Positions 7,784-16,471 of a stretch of 58,323 nucleotides of DNA are shown in pieces. Under the pieces are notes generated by a model that was given only the letters and a program-made list of their open reading frames with translations, ran no database searches and was not told the origin of the DNA. The stretch spans positions 1-58,323 of the forward strand of contig JAISJO010000109.1 of assembly GCA_031261485.1 (NCBI GenBank), given 5' to 3'. Each line of letters opens with the position of its first letter. Position 1 is the first letter of the stretch. A program made the position numbers and the translations under genes. The stretch comes from Propionibacteriaceae bacterium. Lineage in GTDB: Bacteria > Actinomycetota > Actinomycetes > Propionibacteriales > Propionibacteriaceae.

Positions 7784-8947
7784 TTATCTTTGAGCAGGTC
7801 CACCCCCTCCAGTCGATGAACGACGCCGGGAGGCATTGCCCATCGTCTGAACTTGAGTGTTGCGTTCCGATTTACCAAAACAGGCGCGGATCGCTACAAC
7901 AAAACCTAGAGTCGCCAGAACAAAGATTGCGGATGGGATGGGGTTGGCTCGCGTCTGCTGCAGGACTGATCCCAGCTTCTCGATACCAAAGACCTTCTTC
8001 CCAAACACCAAGTCGGCGGCAACGGGAGGATCGTCAGCATTGTTCGCATCACCTCGTGTCACGAACCACAATCCTGGCGTGCCACTCAGTTCAGACTTGA
8101 TGTCGACGACCCTATGCGTCAGGAAAACTCCACTGTTCGCACCAGGGGAGAACGTGATGATGTCACCAATGCGGATTGTGTCCGTGTTGGCCTCTTTGAC
8201 AATAATCAAAGCTCCGGCGTGGAACCCTCCGGGAGGGCTGTCTGGACCCGGTGTCATCGACCCGGTGGCGACCGTGTAGAACCGATATCCAAAGAACGTG
8301 TGGGCGGAGTCATCTCCGAAGGACAACGCTGCTGCGCCGAGTGCCGACACGCAGAAGATGCACATCAGCACGTTGCACACGATGGAGACTATCCGCTTGA
8401 TCGGGCTCGGGGGGGCCGGCGTCTCGTCGAGTTCTTCTTCATCAGTGAACTCTGGTTCTTCCACGGGTGCAGCGAACGAGACTCTCTGCCTGCGCACAGG
8501 CCTCTCGACCTCACCCAGGAGCGTTGCCCCAGAAGCGATTCTCTGCCTCCGTACAGGCCCCTCGACCTCAACCATGTCATTGTTCTGTCTCACCGGCCTG
8601 GTCAGAGGCAAGGCGCCAGGTGCGCTGTGGCGTTCGCCCACAAGCGATTGCGCGACGACGTCGAACTCGTGCATTTCCAGCTCGATCAACTCCAGCTCTT
8701 TGCGAGCCCGAATCAAAGACGTTGTCACCTTGTTCAGCTTGGTCAGCAGTTCGGCGAGCGGCATGGGTTCCAGGAGGTCAGCGTCATCTTCCGCGTCATA
8801 CGCTGGATAGTTCGCGTCATAGGATGGGTAGCTTGTCGGCACGTACTCCGCAGAGTAATGGGGCCTATCGGCTAGAAGGGTCGGCCTTCTCGAATAGTCC
8901 GCAGTGGCAATTGCCATCGAATCAACATCGTATCTGTTGTCGCGCAT
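7784..8947 (-). CDS. SipW-like signal peptidase I (S26, ER-type Ser/His) with long N-terminal extension
   Basis: ATG at 8947 is eight bases after GGAGGT; a TTG codon directly before it is in frame but too close to that site. Numbering includes that codon. The first 185 residues are a predicted cytoplasmic extension: Tyr-rich start, coiled coil at about 65-100, then two near-identical Arg-rich blocks, GPVRRQRIA and RPVRRQRVS, and an acidic stretch. A membrane helix at about 188-210 leads to the peptidase domain. TGSMTPG holds the catalytic Ser (231); FLTHRVVDI holds a His (279) where bacterial-type enzymes have Lys, as in the SipW/ER class; RGDANNADDPPV is the conserved Asp-containing box. A second helix lies at about 338-357. 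It is expected to cut the SipW-type precursors encoded next to it. Confidence 0.88.
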   Translation of the reverse strand: MRDNRYDVDSMAIATADYSRRPTLLADRPHYSAEYVPTSYPSYDANYPAYDAEDDADLLEPMPLAELLTKLNKVTTSLIRARKELELIELEMHEFDVVAQSLVGERHSAPGALPLTRPVRQNNDMVEVEGPVRRQRIASGATLLGEVERPVRRQRVSFAAPVEEPEFTDEEELDETPAPPSPIKRIVSIVCNVLMCIFCVSALGAAALSFGDDSAHTFFGYRFYTVATGSMTPGPDSPPGGFHAGALIIVKEANTDTIRIGDIITFSPGANSGVFLTHRVVDIKSELSGTPGLWFVTRGDANNADDPPVAADLVFGKKVFGIEKLGSVLQQTRANPIPSAIFVLATLGFVVAIRACFGKSERNTQVQTMGNASRRRSSTGGGGPAQR

Positions 8948-9090
8948 CAATTCCCACCTCCAACACTTCCTAGAAGTCGCTCTTCTCTTGCTCGAGAGCT
9001 CGTCTAGCTCTGCGGCAATCCGCGCGTCAGGACCGATTTTCCGAGCAGGTTTCCCCCCAGTTCGAATAGCCCCTCCGTTTGGACTGTCTC

Positions 9091-9119
9091 AATTTACGTC
9101 GGCATAGTGGCCCCGACAA
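9091..9119 (-). promoter_or_regulatory. Candidate promoter of the fibre operon
   Basis: On the minus strand TTGTCG (9119-9114) and TAAATT (9096-9091) are separated by exactly 17 bases, each matching the sigma-70 consensus at four of six positions. This would give a leader of about 135 bases before the signal peptidase ATG. Predicted by eye only. Confidence 0.4.
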
Positions 9120-9406
9120 TGGCTTTTAGCGCAAATAGGAACACTTCCAGAGTCATTGAGTGCTCGAACCGTGCCCCTTGAGTAGACTCTGCTCCCCGTG
9201 TGAGTCCCGACCGGTATCGCAGCAGGCAATGGGGGGTATCCGCAGCCTTCCGGGCAGTAGTGTACGTCCGGCCAGTGCTTCACCAGACCGCGTCGGCGGA
9301 AGAGGCTAACACAGTCGGCGGGATGTGCCCAATCTCGGGGATTGCCCTGATTCGTACCTCGAAGACGCCCGTACTACACCGGGAATGAAAATGTGTCACC
9401 GGTCGT

Positions 9407-9415
9407 TGGTAGAAT
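9407..9415 (+). promoter_or_regulatory. Candidate extended -10 promoter of clpC
   Basis: TGGTAGAAT is an extended -10 (TGN plus TAGAAT) 45 bases before the clpC ATG. No good -35 is seen, as is common for extended -10 promoters. Confidence 0.45.
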
Positions 9416-9459
9416 TAATAGAACTAATGAGTGGGGTGTACCCACCGACTGGAGATTGA

Positions 9460-11961
9460 ATGTTTGAGAGATTCACGGATCGTGCACGTAGGGTCGTCAT
9501 CCTCGCCCAAGATGAGGCGAGAGCGATGGGGCATAACTATGTCGGAACCGAGCACCTCCTCTTGGGCTTGATCCATGAGGGCGAAGGTGTCGCGGCCAAA
9601 GCGTTGGAGCAGCTCAACATCACATTGGACGCTGCGCGGACCACGGTCTTGGAGATTATTGGTAAGGGTGAACAGGCTCCTTCGGGCCATATCCCCTTCA
9701 CGCCTCGGGCCAAGCGCGTCTTGGAGCTGAGCCTGCGGGAAGCCCTGCAACTCAACCATCCTTATATCGGGACTGAACATGTTCTGCTCGGGATTGTGCG
9801 GGAAGGCGAGGGTGTGGGGTCCCAGGTCCTCATCAAGATGGGGGCTGATCTCAACCGTGTGCGTGAGACGGTCATGTCTTTGCTGTCTGGGTTCCAACAG
9901 CAGCAGAAGCAAGCTGCAATGGCTGGTGCGCCCGAGAAGGGGCCGTCGCAACCCGCGTCGAAGATTCTCGAACAGTTTGGGCGTAACCTCACCCAGGCGG
10001 CTCGGGAAGGCAAGCTCGATCCTGTCGTTGGACGGACCAAGGAAATTGAGCGGGTCATGACGGTGCTCAGCCGTCGTACGAAGAACAACCCGGTCCTCGT
10101 GGGTGAGCCTGGCGTGGGCAAGACTGCCGTCGTCGAGGGGTTGGCCCAGAACATCGTGCGTGGGAATGTGCCGGAAACCCTCAAGGGCAAGCAGATTTAC
10201 ACCCTGGACATGGGCGCGCTCGTGGCTGGTTCGCGCTATCGCGGTGACTTCGAGGAACGTCTCAAGAAGGTCCTGCAGGAGATCCGCACACGCGGAGACA
10301 TCATGATCTTCATTGATGAGATCCATACCCTCGTGGGCGCGGGCGCTGCTGAGGGCGCCATCGACGCCGCCAGCATCCTCAAGCCGCTCTTGGCGCGTGG
10401 GGAGTTGCAGACCATCGGCGCGACAACCCTCGACGAGTATCGCAAATACATTGAGAAGGACGCGGCTCTGGAACGTCGTTTCCAGCCCATCAAGGTGGAC
10501 GAGCCCAGCATCGCGCTGACCATCGACATCCTCAAAGGCTTGCGTGACAAGTATGAACAGCATCACAAGCTCACCATCACCGATGAGGCGCTGACCGCTG
10601 CCGCCCAACTCGCTGACCGCTACATCTCAGACCGGTTCCTGCCTGACAAGGCCATCGACTTGGTGGACGAGGCTGGCGCGCGCCTGCGCATCAGGCTCAT
10701 GACTGCCCCAGAAAACCTGCGCGAAGTCGACGCACGCATCGCCAAGGTGCGCGCTGAGAAAGACACAGCCGCTGGCGCCAACCAGTTCGACAGGGCCGCC
10801 GACCTCCAGCGTGAGGAAGAGAGTCTGCTCTCCGACCGCGTCAAGATGGACACGGAATGGAAGAAGTCGGGCGAGTCGGTGCCAGCCATCGTGGACGAGG
10901 AGCAAATCGCCGAGGTTCTGTCCTCTTCGACCGGCATCCCCGTCTTCAAGCTGACCGAGGAAGAGTCTTCACGCCTGCTTCTCATGGAGAAGGAAATCGG
11001 GCGTCGCATCATTGGCCAAGAAGACGCTGTGCATGCGCTGTCGCGTTCTATCCGCCGCACGCGCGCAGGCCTCAAGGACCCGAAGCGCCCATCGGGGTCG
11101 TTCATCTTCGCTGGGCCGTCCGGCGTGGGCAAGACTGAATTGACCAAGGCGCTGACCGAGTTCCTCTTCGGAGACGAGGACGCGCTCATTACTCTCGATA
11201 TGTCGGAATACTCCGAGAAGCACACCGCTTCGCGCCTGTTCGGTTCGCCTCCTGGCTTCGTCGGCTATGAAGAAGGCGGCCAACTCACCGAGAAGGTGCG
11301 CCGTCGTCCCTTCTCCGTGGTCCTTTTCGACGAGGTCGAGAAGGCACATCCCGATATCTTCAACTCCTTGCTGCAGATTCTGGATGAGGGCCGTCTCACC
11401 GACGCGCAGGGCCGTGTCGTGGACTTCAAGAACACAACCATCATCATGACAACCAACCTTGGGACGCGCGACATCTCAAAATCGGTCGGTTTGGGCTTCT
11501 CCGGAGCCAACTCGGACTCGTCGAATTACGATGCCATGCGCGCCAAGGTGACCGATGAACTGAAGCAGCATTTCCGCCCCGAGTTCCTCAACCGTGTCGA
11601 TGAGATTGTGGTCTTCCACCAGCTCAGCCACGAGGACATCGAGAAGATCGTCGATCTCTTGATTGCCCAAATTGAGACGAGGCTTGCCGACCGCGACATG
11701 GGTATCGAACTGACTCCTGCCGCCAAGTCGCTGGTCGCCGACCGTGGGTACGATCCGCTCCTGGGTGCGCGTCCCCTTCGCCGTGCCATCCAGCGCGACA
11801 TCGAGGACATGCTCGCCGAAAAGATCCTCTACGGGGATTTGCACGCGGGCCAGGTCGTCCTGGTCGACGTCGCCCCTGCTGGTTCCGAGTCGCCGTTTAC
11901 CTTCACCGGGACGCCCAAGACGACGATTCCCGATTCGGCTCTGGAAGCGTTGACCGCGTAA
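9460..11961 (+). CDS. clpC: ATP-dependent Clp protease ATP-binding subunit ClpC
   Basis: 833 residues, a normal length for ClpC. ATG at 9460 follows GGAGA. Domains in order: two Clp N repeats (about 1-145, opening [13 protein letters not shown]), first AAA+ domain with Walker A GEPGVGKT at 215-222 and Walker B IFIDEIH, a UVR-type coiled segment at about 438-460, second AAA+ domain with GPSGVGKT at 552-559, and the Clp C-terminal domain ending in an Ala-rich tail. ClpC unfolds proteins and feeds them to the ClpP peptidase in the cytoplasm. It stands alone between a divergent operon and a terminator. No CtsR or HspR gene lies nearby. Confidence 0.97.
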   Translation: MFERFTDRARRVVILAQDEARAMGHNYVGTEHLLLGLIHEGEGVAAKALEQLNITLDAARTTVLEIIGKGEQAPSGHIPFTPRAKRVLELSLREALQLNHPYIGTEHVLLGIVREGEGVGSQVLIKMGADLNRVRETVMSLLSGFQQQQKQAAMAGAPEKGPSQPASKILEQFGRNLTQAAREGKLDPVVGRTKEIERVMTVLSRRTKNNPVLVGEPGVGKTAVVEGLAQNIVRGNVPETLKGKQIYTLDMGALVAGSRYRGDFEERLKKVLQEIRTRGDIMIFIDEIHTLVGAGAAEGAIDAASILKPLLARGELQTIGATTLDEYRKYIEKDAALERRFQPIKVDEPSIALTIDILKGLRDKYEQHHKLTITDEALTAAAQLADRYISDRFLPDKAIDLVDEAGARLRIRLMTAPENLREVDARIAKVRAEKDTAAGANQFDRAADLQREEESLLSDRVKMDTEWKKSGESVPAIVDEEQIAEVLSSSTGIPVFKLTEEESSRLLLMEKEIGRRIIGQEDAVHALSRSIRRTRAGLKDPKRPSGSFIFAGPSGVGKTELTKALTEFLFGDEDALITLDMSEYSEKHTASRLFGSPPGFVGYEEGGQLTEKVRRRPFSVVLFDEVEKAHPDIFNSLLQILDEGRLTDAQGRVVDFKNTTIIMTTNLGTRDISKSVGLGFSGANSDSSNYDAMRAKVTDELKQHFRPEFLNRVDEIVVFHQLSHEDIEKIVDLLIAQIETRLADRDMGIELTPAAKSLVADRGYDPLLGARPLRRAIQRDIEDMLAEKILYGDLHAGQVVLVDVAPAGSESPFTFTGTPKTTIPDSALEALTA

Positions 11962-11975
11962 TAGGTAACGAAGAA

Positions 11976-12008
11976 GTCGGGCTGTGCGTTTGTACGGCCC
12001 GGCTTTTT
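11976..12008 (+). terminator. Rho-independent terminator after clpC
   Basis: GTCGGGCTGTG and TACGGCCCGGC form a GC-rich stem (with wobble pairs) around CGTTTG, followed by TTTTT, 15 bases after the clpC stop. Confidence 0.8.
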
Positions 12009-12228
12009 CGTTGTACGGCGAGTCGCCTATTTCGTATGAAGAGGGTCCTGAGGCGAGTAACGAACTCTTCAGTGCGACCCTATTGTCCAGATGTGTCGAT
12101 GCCCCGGGAGAAAACCTGCCTGTGACAAGGTATGCCAGATCTGTGGACTCATATTGAGTGACACGGGATTCGTGCGTTTGCGACCCAAGGACCGCGCTTA
12201 TGTCATATCCTTGTCTTGGAGGTTTCCC

Positions 12229-13005
12229 ATGAGCCAGTACCAGCCGTACACATATACGCCACCACCGCCCGTGCCCCCACAACACCCCCCGGTCGGGCTC
12301 GACGCCCTGTCGTTCGGCACTCCGCCGCCACTGCAGCAACCAGTTGCCCCCACTTCACCATTCGTCTCCGCGACCCAGCCCCCTGCGTCTCTGGCTGCCC
12401 CACCCCGGCCATACTTGGGCGATGGGCCCATCCAGCAGTTCGACGACCGCCCGCCAATCCCAGACTCAGTGTTCACCCCTGTCGAGCCAATGCCCGTCCT
12501 TGCCGACGCGCTGCTTGGGGGTCCCGCGCCTGCCCAGTTCGCCGACACGCAACTCGCTCCTCTCGGCGCACCTGAGGCCCACCCTCCTGTCGCCGCGCCT
12601 GCCCCGCCCGCCTATCTGCCGTACAGCGCATCGGCACCACCGAAGGCGCCCAAAGGCTCCTCCTTCGAAGGATTGCCCGCCTATCCCTCAGGCAGCGTGA
12701 GTGCCAACAATGCGTCCTTGCCGCGCGATAACTACCTTCCTGAGCATCCACGAGGGACAACGATTCTCGCCCTCGGTATCATCGGACTCATCGTGTTTCA
12801 GCCACTCGCCATTGTCGCATGGGTCATGGGTGGTCGAGCGAAGAAGGAGATCGAATCAGGAGCGTACGCGCCAACATCCAATGTCAATGCTGGCCGCGTG
12901 CTTGGTATCATCGGGACGATTCTGCTCATTGTGGTGGTCATTCTCAGTATCGCGCTTGTTATCTTGTTCCTTTTGTACGGAGATGACATTCTGTCTGGTT
13001 TCTGA
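12229..13005 (+). CDS. Pro-rich DUF4190-type membrane protein
   Basis: 258 residues. ATG at 12229 has GGAGG six bases upstream; the frame is open further upstream but that part has no start signal. Residues 1-165 are a low-complexity Pro/Ala-rich cytoplasmic region (TYTPPPPVPPQHPP type). The C-terminal 90 residues hold two membrane helices around a short loop with GGRAKKEIESGAY and NAGRVLGIIGTI, the DUF4190 pattern. Function unknown; such proteins are common in actinobacteria. No obvious operon partners. Confidence 0.8.
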   Translation: MSQYQPYTYTPPPPVPPQHPPVGLDALSFGTPPPLQQPVAPTSPFVSATQPPASLAAPPRPYLGDGPIQQFDDRPPIPDSVFTPVEPMPVLADALLGGPAPAQFADTQLAPLGAPEAHPPVAAPAPPAYLPYSASAPPKAPKGSSFEGLPAYPSGSVSANNASLPRDNYLPEHPRGTTILALGIIGLIVFQPLAIVAWVMGGRAKKEIESGAYAPTSNVNAGRVLGIIGTILLIVVVILSIALVILFLLYGDDILSGF

Positions 13006-13091
13006 GTCGGACGTGCTCTCTGAATACCGGGATTCAACGACAGAGTCTGTGCTGCTCGAAGTCGCAGTACGGACAATGGCGCACTAGGTGC

Positions 13092-13865
13092 TCAGCCCGC
13101 GCCAATCAGGTGGAAATGCCCTGTGACAACTGATGTCATGAGCGCGACAACCATGATGGCGACAGCCACCCCCAAATACACGGCATCGCGCCAGCCGACT
13201 CGAGATGGTCGCGCCCACGTCCGAGACCCAGTGCCGAAGCCGCGCGCTTCCATGGCCGTTGCCAGAGCGGAACCGCGCCGAATGGCGCCTACCAACAAAG
13301 CGAACGCCGAAGTGGCGAAGGCCTTCAGCCGTCCCGTGTCACCCAGGCCGCGCGCGCGTCGGGCCAAGGCCAGAGAGGTCCAGTCCCGTGACAGAGCAGT
13401 CATCATGCGGGCCCCCGCCAAACCACCCAAGACAAACCGGGCGGGAAGTCGCAGGACCTGGGCGAGGCCGTCGGCCATGTCGGTTGGGTCAACATCAACC
13501 AATGTCACAAGGACAGCCAACCCAATGGCAATGACCCTGATGGCGATGGCCACTCCGTAGGCGACCGATTGTTCGGAAATGAGGATAAACCCCCAATGCC
13601 AGTATGTCGCCCCTCCAGGCTTCCCATAAAGGAGTATGGCGACGGCTGCCAGAGGAGCGGCAATGAGGATGGGGATGAGGCGCTTGATCAGCGTTTTCGC
13701 ACGGGTCGCGCGTGGGGTGGGTGGCACGCCAACCGATGAGGGGAGCGCTAGGTACAACCCCACCTCCAGGACGACAGCAAGGGTCGCACTCACCCAGTCC
13801 AGAGTGACCAGCAGCGGGAAGGTCAGCAGGAGTGCTGCTGCCAGGCGGGTGACGGGGTTGATCAT
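13092..13865 (-). CDS. ykoC: ECF transporter transmembrane (T) component
   Basis: 257 residues, about five membrane helices. It has ARRARGLGDTGRLKAFATSA and MEARGFGTGSRTWARPS, the two Ala-Arg-Gly coupling-helix motifs of EcfT/CbiQ proteins that bind the ATPases. ATG at 13865 overlaps the TGA of the ATPase gene (ATGATCA), with GGAG upstream. Together with the double ATPase and YkoE it makes a dedicated ECF importer for a thiamine precursor (probably hydroxymethylpyrimidine). Last gene of the riboswitch-controlled operon. Confidence 0.85.
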   Translation of the reverse strand: MINPVTRLAAALLLTFPLLVTLDWVSATLAVVLEVGLYLALPSSVGVPPTPRATRAKTLIKRLIPILIAAPLAAVAILLYGKPGGATYWHWGFILISEQSVAYGVAIAIRVIAIGLAVLVTLVDVDPTDMADGLAQVLRLPARFVLGGLAGARMMTALSRDWTSLALARRARGLGDTGRLKAFATSAFALLVGAIRRGSALATAMEARGFGTGSRTWARPSRVGWRDAVYLGVAVAIMVVALMTSVVTGHFHLIGAG

Positions 13866-15418
13866 CGCTGGTCTCCGGCGCAGGACATCAGGACTCCGAC
13901 ATCGATGACGACATCGCCGAGCGCCCGGATGTACGCCTCGTCGTGAGTGACCGAAACAATGGTTGTACCCTGGTCTCTCAGGGAGGCGATGAGGGTCACA
14001 AGGTCAGTCCAGGTCGTGCGGTCCTGCCCGAAGGTGGGCTCATCCAGCACAATGACCGCTGGGTTCGTGGCAAGGACGGTTCCCACCGACAGTCGGCGCT
14101 TCTCGCCTCCTGATAGAGAAAAGGGACTGGCCTTGGCGAGATGGGATAGATGAAGAATGCCGAGTAATCGTTTTACTTCCTCCTCAATGAATCCCTGGTC
14201 TTTCTTAAGCGCCCGAAGTCCGACCGCCACTTCGTCCCACACCGTGGCAGTCACGAACTGATGCTCTGGGTTCTGGAAAACAGTGCCAATCCTCGTCAAT
14301 AATTCGCGGGATTTCCACTTCTCAGGATCGGTAATTCCTCGGGTCGCAAGGTCGGATGCCGAGGTCACTTCCCCACCCAGGCGCGGTAGCAGACCCGCCA
14401 GCGACATTGCCAAAGTGGTCTTGCCTGACCCGTTTGGCCCGACGAGAACAGTGGACGCTCCCCGACGGATGTCGATATTTACCCCTGAAAGAACGGGACC
14501 GGCTTTGTACCCGACGGCAAGATTGCGCCCACGCAGAATCCAGTCGGACTCCGAGCTAGTGACGACTGGAGACGGCGCTTCTTCCACAGACCCGTCGGCT
14601 GACCGCTTCTCAGGCGCGGCCTCGCGTGCCACCAAGTTCGCGGGGCCAGTCCCGCCATACTGGGGCACCCACACCCCCATAGCCGCTAGTTCGGCGCCCA
14701 TCTCAGAAAACACCTTGTCGGGAGGCCCATCTGCCACGATACCGCGCGACCCCAGCACAACGACCCTATCCATGAGGGGAGCCCAGACGCCGGCCCGATG
14801 CTCCACCACGATCAGTCCCCGCGCGCGACCAGCGACGACCCGCGCCACGGCTTTCCGTATCTCGGCCACCCCAACAGGGTCCAAATTGGCTGTGGGCTCA
14901 TCGAGGAGCAGCCAATCGGAACCCATTGCCAGAGCACCCGCTAGGACAAGGCGTTGTTGCTGGCCACCGGACAACTCTGCGGTCGAACGATCCCACGGCA
15001 CATCCAAACCCACGTCCTCTAGGCACGTCCCCACCCGCTCCCAAATCTCGTCGCGGGGAACACGCATGTTTTCGGGCCCGAACGCCACATCGTCACCGAC
15101 TCGGGCCAGCACGATGCCCGATTCAGGGTCCTGCATGACCAGCGCCGCACGGCCAGGAGCGGGCGGAACCCCATCGAGAAGGAGTACACCCTCTTGTTCT
15201 CCCTCGTCGGAACGCCCAAGCAAACCAGCAATGGCATGAAGGAGTGTGGACTTGCCCGAGCCGGACGCACCCAGCAGGAGGACCCTTTCTCCCGACTCGA
15301 TCCGCAGGTTCACATGGCGCAACGCCCAGTCTTTGCGACCGGCATGTCGCCAACCCCAGTCATGCAGATTGAGATGGCGCGCGGATAGATGGGAAGACTC
15401 GCTCTGAGAGAGCGGCAT
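13862..15418 (-). CDS. ykoD: ECF transporter double ATP-binding protein (YkoD-like)
   Basis: 518 residues containing two fused ABC ATPase domains. ATG at 15418 is chosen: GGAGG lies nine bases upstream, while the in-frame TTG at 15427 touches that site. First domain: Walker A GASGSGKST at about 50-57, signature LSGGQQQRLVLAG, Walker B WLLLDEP. Second domain: GPNGSGKTT at about 330, signature LSGGEKRRLSVG, Walker B VIVLDEPTFG. The linker between them is Ser/Pro-rich. It energises transport by YkoE with the T component whose gene overlaps its 3' end. Confidence 0.92.
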   Translation of the reverse strand: MPLSQSESSHLSARHLNLHDWGWRHAGRKDWALRHVNLRIESGERVLLLGASGSGKSTLLHAIAGLLGRSDEGEQEGVLLLDGVPPAPGRAALVMQDPESGIVLARVGDDVAFGPENMRVPRDEIWERVGTCLEDVGLDVPWDRSTAELSGGQQQRLVLAGALAMGSDWLLLDEPTANLDPVGVAEIRKAVARVVAGRARGLIVVEHRAGVWAPLMDRVVVLGSRGIVADGPPDKVFSEMGAELAAMGVWVPQYGGTGPANLVAREAAPEKRSADGSVEEAPSPVVTSSESDWILRGRNLAVGYKAGPVLSGVNIDIRRGASTVLVGPNGSGKTTLAMSLAGLLPRLGGEVTSASDLATRGITDPEKWKSRELLTRIGTVFQNPEHQFVTATVWDEVAVGLRALKKDQGFIEEEVKRLLGILHLSHLAKASPFSLSGGEKRRLSVGTVLATNPAVIVLDEPTFGQDRTTWTDLVTLIASLRDQGTTIVSVTHDEAYIRALGDVVIDVGVLMSCAGDQR

Positions 15419-15516
15419 GGGAATCAACCTCCTATCCGCGCGGCCACCTCACCCCCGACAGGGAAGCGCTGGTTGTCGACGATTGGGCCATCCAGCGCTG
15501 GGTCGCACGATCACGG

Positions 15517-16143
15517 CTAGACGAGTTTGCGGACTTCGCGGCCGGACTCGAAGCGGTCCAAGGCGCCCGTTCGAGCGAGCGCCTGGGCGAGCAGCCACCC
15601 CAGGACACCGGCTAGGACGGCCCCGGAGATGGCGAGGAACAACAGGTACAAACCCTTGAACTGGAGGGTGTTCTCGGGGTACCACACGATGATTTCGAAG
15701 CACCACTCGAAGGCGGCGGCCAGGACACCTGCGAGGACGGCGACCGGTAGCTTCCAGCGCTTGTACAGGAAGATCGCAAAGACAATCTCTGCTCCGAGCC
15801 CTTGCAATATGCCACTGACAAGGGTCGTCGTACCCCACTGGTTACCGATGAGGGCAGGAACAAGAGCTGCGACTAGTTCCACAAAGAGGGCCGCACCTGG
15901 TCTACGAATGATGAGTCCGCCGAGGACACCGCCGAGCAGCCACATACCGCCAAGCAACCCGTCGAGACCGGGGATGGCGACTTTCAGCAGCGCATTGAGA
16001 GGCCCGTAAACGGCGGACCAGCCGAAATAGATGAGCCCGCAGGCCACACCGAGAACAGCGGCAACGACGATATCAACGACGCGCCAGCGGAATCGGGAGG
16101 TGGGGGGACTCTGCGAAGAGTCGATAGAGTTGTTTATAGTCAC
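15517..16143 (-). CDS. ykoE: ECF substrate-binding (S) component, YkoE family
   Basis: 208 residues, about five membrane helices, with the YkoE pattern FGWSAVYGPLNALL, GGMWLLGGVLGGLIIRRPGA and GNQWGTTTLVSGILQGLGAE. GTG at 16143, preceded by GAAAGG at good spacing; that site lies in the riboswitch switching hairpin. YkoE proteins bind hydroxymethylpyrimidine or thiamine in the membrane. The TPP riboswitch directly upstream supports this independently. First gene of ykoE-ykoD-ykoC. Confidence 0.92.
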   Translation of the reverse strand: MTINNSIDSSQSPPTSRFRWRVVDIVVAAVLGVACGLIYFGWSAVYGPLNALLKVAIPGLDGLLGGMWLLGGVLGGLIIRRPGAALFVELVAALVPALIGNQWGTTTLVSGILQGLGAEIVFAIFLYKRWKLPVAVLAGVLAAAFEWCFEIIVWYPENTLQFKGLYLLFLAISGAVLAGVLGWLLAQALARTGALDRFESGREVRKLV

Positions 16144-16269
16144 TGTGTGCCCTTTCTATGGGGCACGGGTGGGGATTCCCAGAGAACTCCCTTCGCTGGC
16201 ATGATCCAGATCAGGTTCTTTCGGTCGAAGACGTTCGTCTTCCTCTCAGCCTTTCGGCTCCCGTGTCTG
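16141..16269 (-). promoter_or_regulatory. TPP (THI-box) riboswitch controlling the ykoE operon
   Basis: The minus-strand RNA has the conserved THI-box blocks in order: GGGAGCC, GGCTGAGAGG, ACCTGATCTGGATCATGCCA and GCGAAGGGAG. The P1 closing helix is probably CAGA (16269-16266) with TCTG (16183-16180). Expression platform: GTGCCC (16166-16161) can pair with GGGCAC (16152-16147), burying the ykoE ribosome site. CCCGTG (16169-16164) can instead pair with CACGGG (16265-16260) inside the aptamer. That gives the expected logic: ligand bound, site sequestered, operon off. The aptamer is seen directly; the switching is inferred. Confidence 0.93.
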
Positions 16270-16274
16270 CTATT

Positions 16275-16280
16275 AGTATA
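16275..16280 (-). promoter_or_regulatory. Candidate -10 box of the riboswitch transcript
   Basis: TATACT on the minus strand, about seven bases before the first paired base of the aptamer (16269). No strong -35 is visible. Confidence 0.5.
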
Positions 16281-16363
16281 GTCGCCAGCCAGGTGTGCCA
16301 GTGCCGAACTAGCCAGGCGCGAAGCAATTGCCTCAGCGGCGCACACTCGGAAGAGGTCAGCGA

Positions 16364-16393
16364 AGGGCCGCAGGTTTGTGTCCCTGCGGCCCT
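16364..16393 (-). terminator. Hairpin after the adhesin gene
   Basis: AGGGCCGCAGG and CCTGCGGCCCT form a perfect 11-bp stem with an eight-base loop, 79 bases beyond the adhesin stop. It lacks a strong U-run. Probably the end of the adhesin transcript, ahead of the riboswitch promoter. Confidence 0.6.
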
Positions 16394-16471
16394 CCACCCT
16401 TGGGGACCACTGATAGGTCATGCACTTCCCCTGGGGAACCACTGACAAATCAGCACCTCCCCGCCCGGTCG

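Larger units (their letters stand above)
8948..9459. other. Divergent intergenic region, fibre operon / clpC
   Basis: 512 bases between divergent genes, with no credible coding frame. It holds a candidate promoter for each side (listed separately). I looked for the HspR-type inverted repeat and CIRCE near clpC and found neither. Confidence 0.6.

Noticed and set aside
9040..9080. tRNA-like TTCGAA segment
   Set aside because: No acceptor stem or anticodon arm can be formed around it. I saw no tRNA or rRNA gene anywhere in the window.
9172..9200. HspR (HAIR) or CIRCE site before clpC, from CTTGAGT near 9178
   Set aside because: The second half-site ACTCAAG at the required distance is missing.
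9424..10608. Long open frame antisense to clpC
   Set aside because: It mirrors clpC codon bias, has no family resemblance and no ribosome site.
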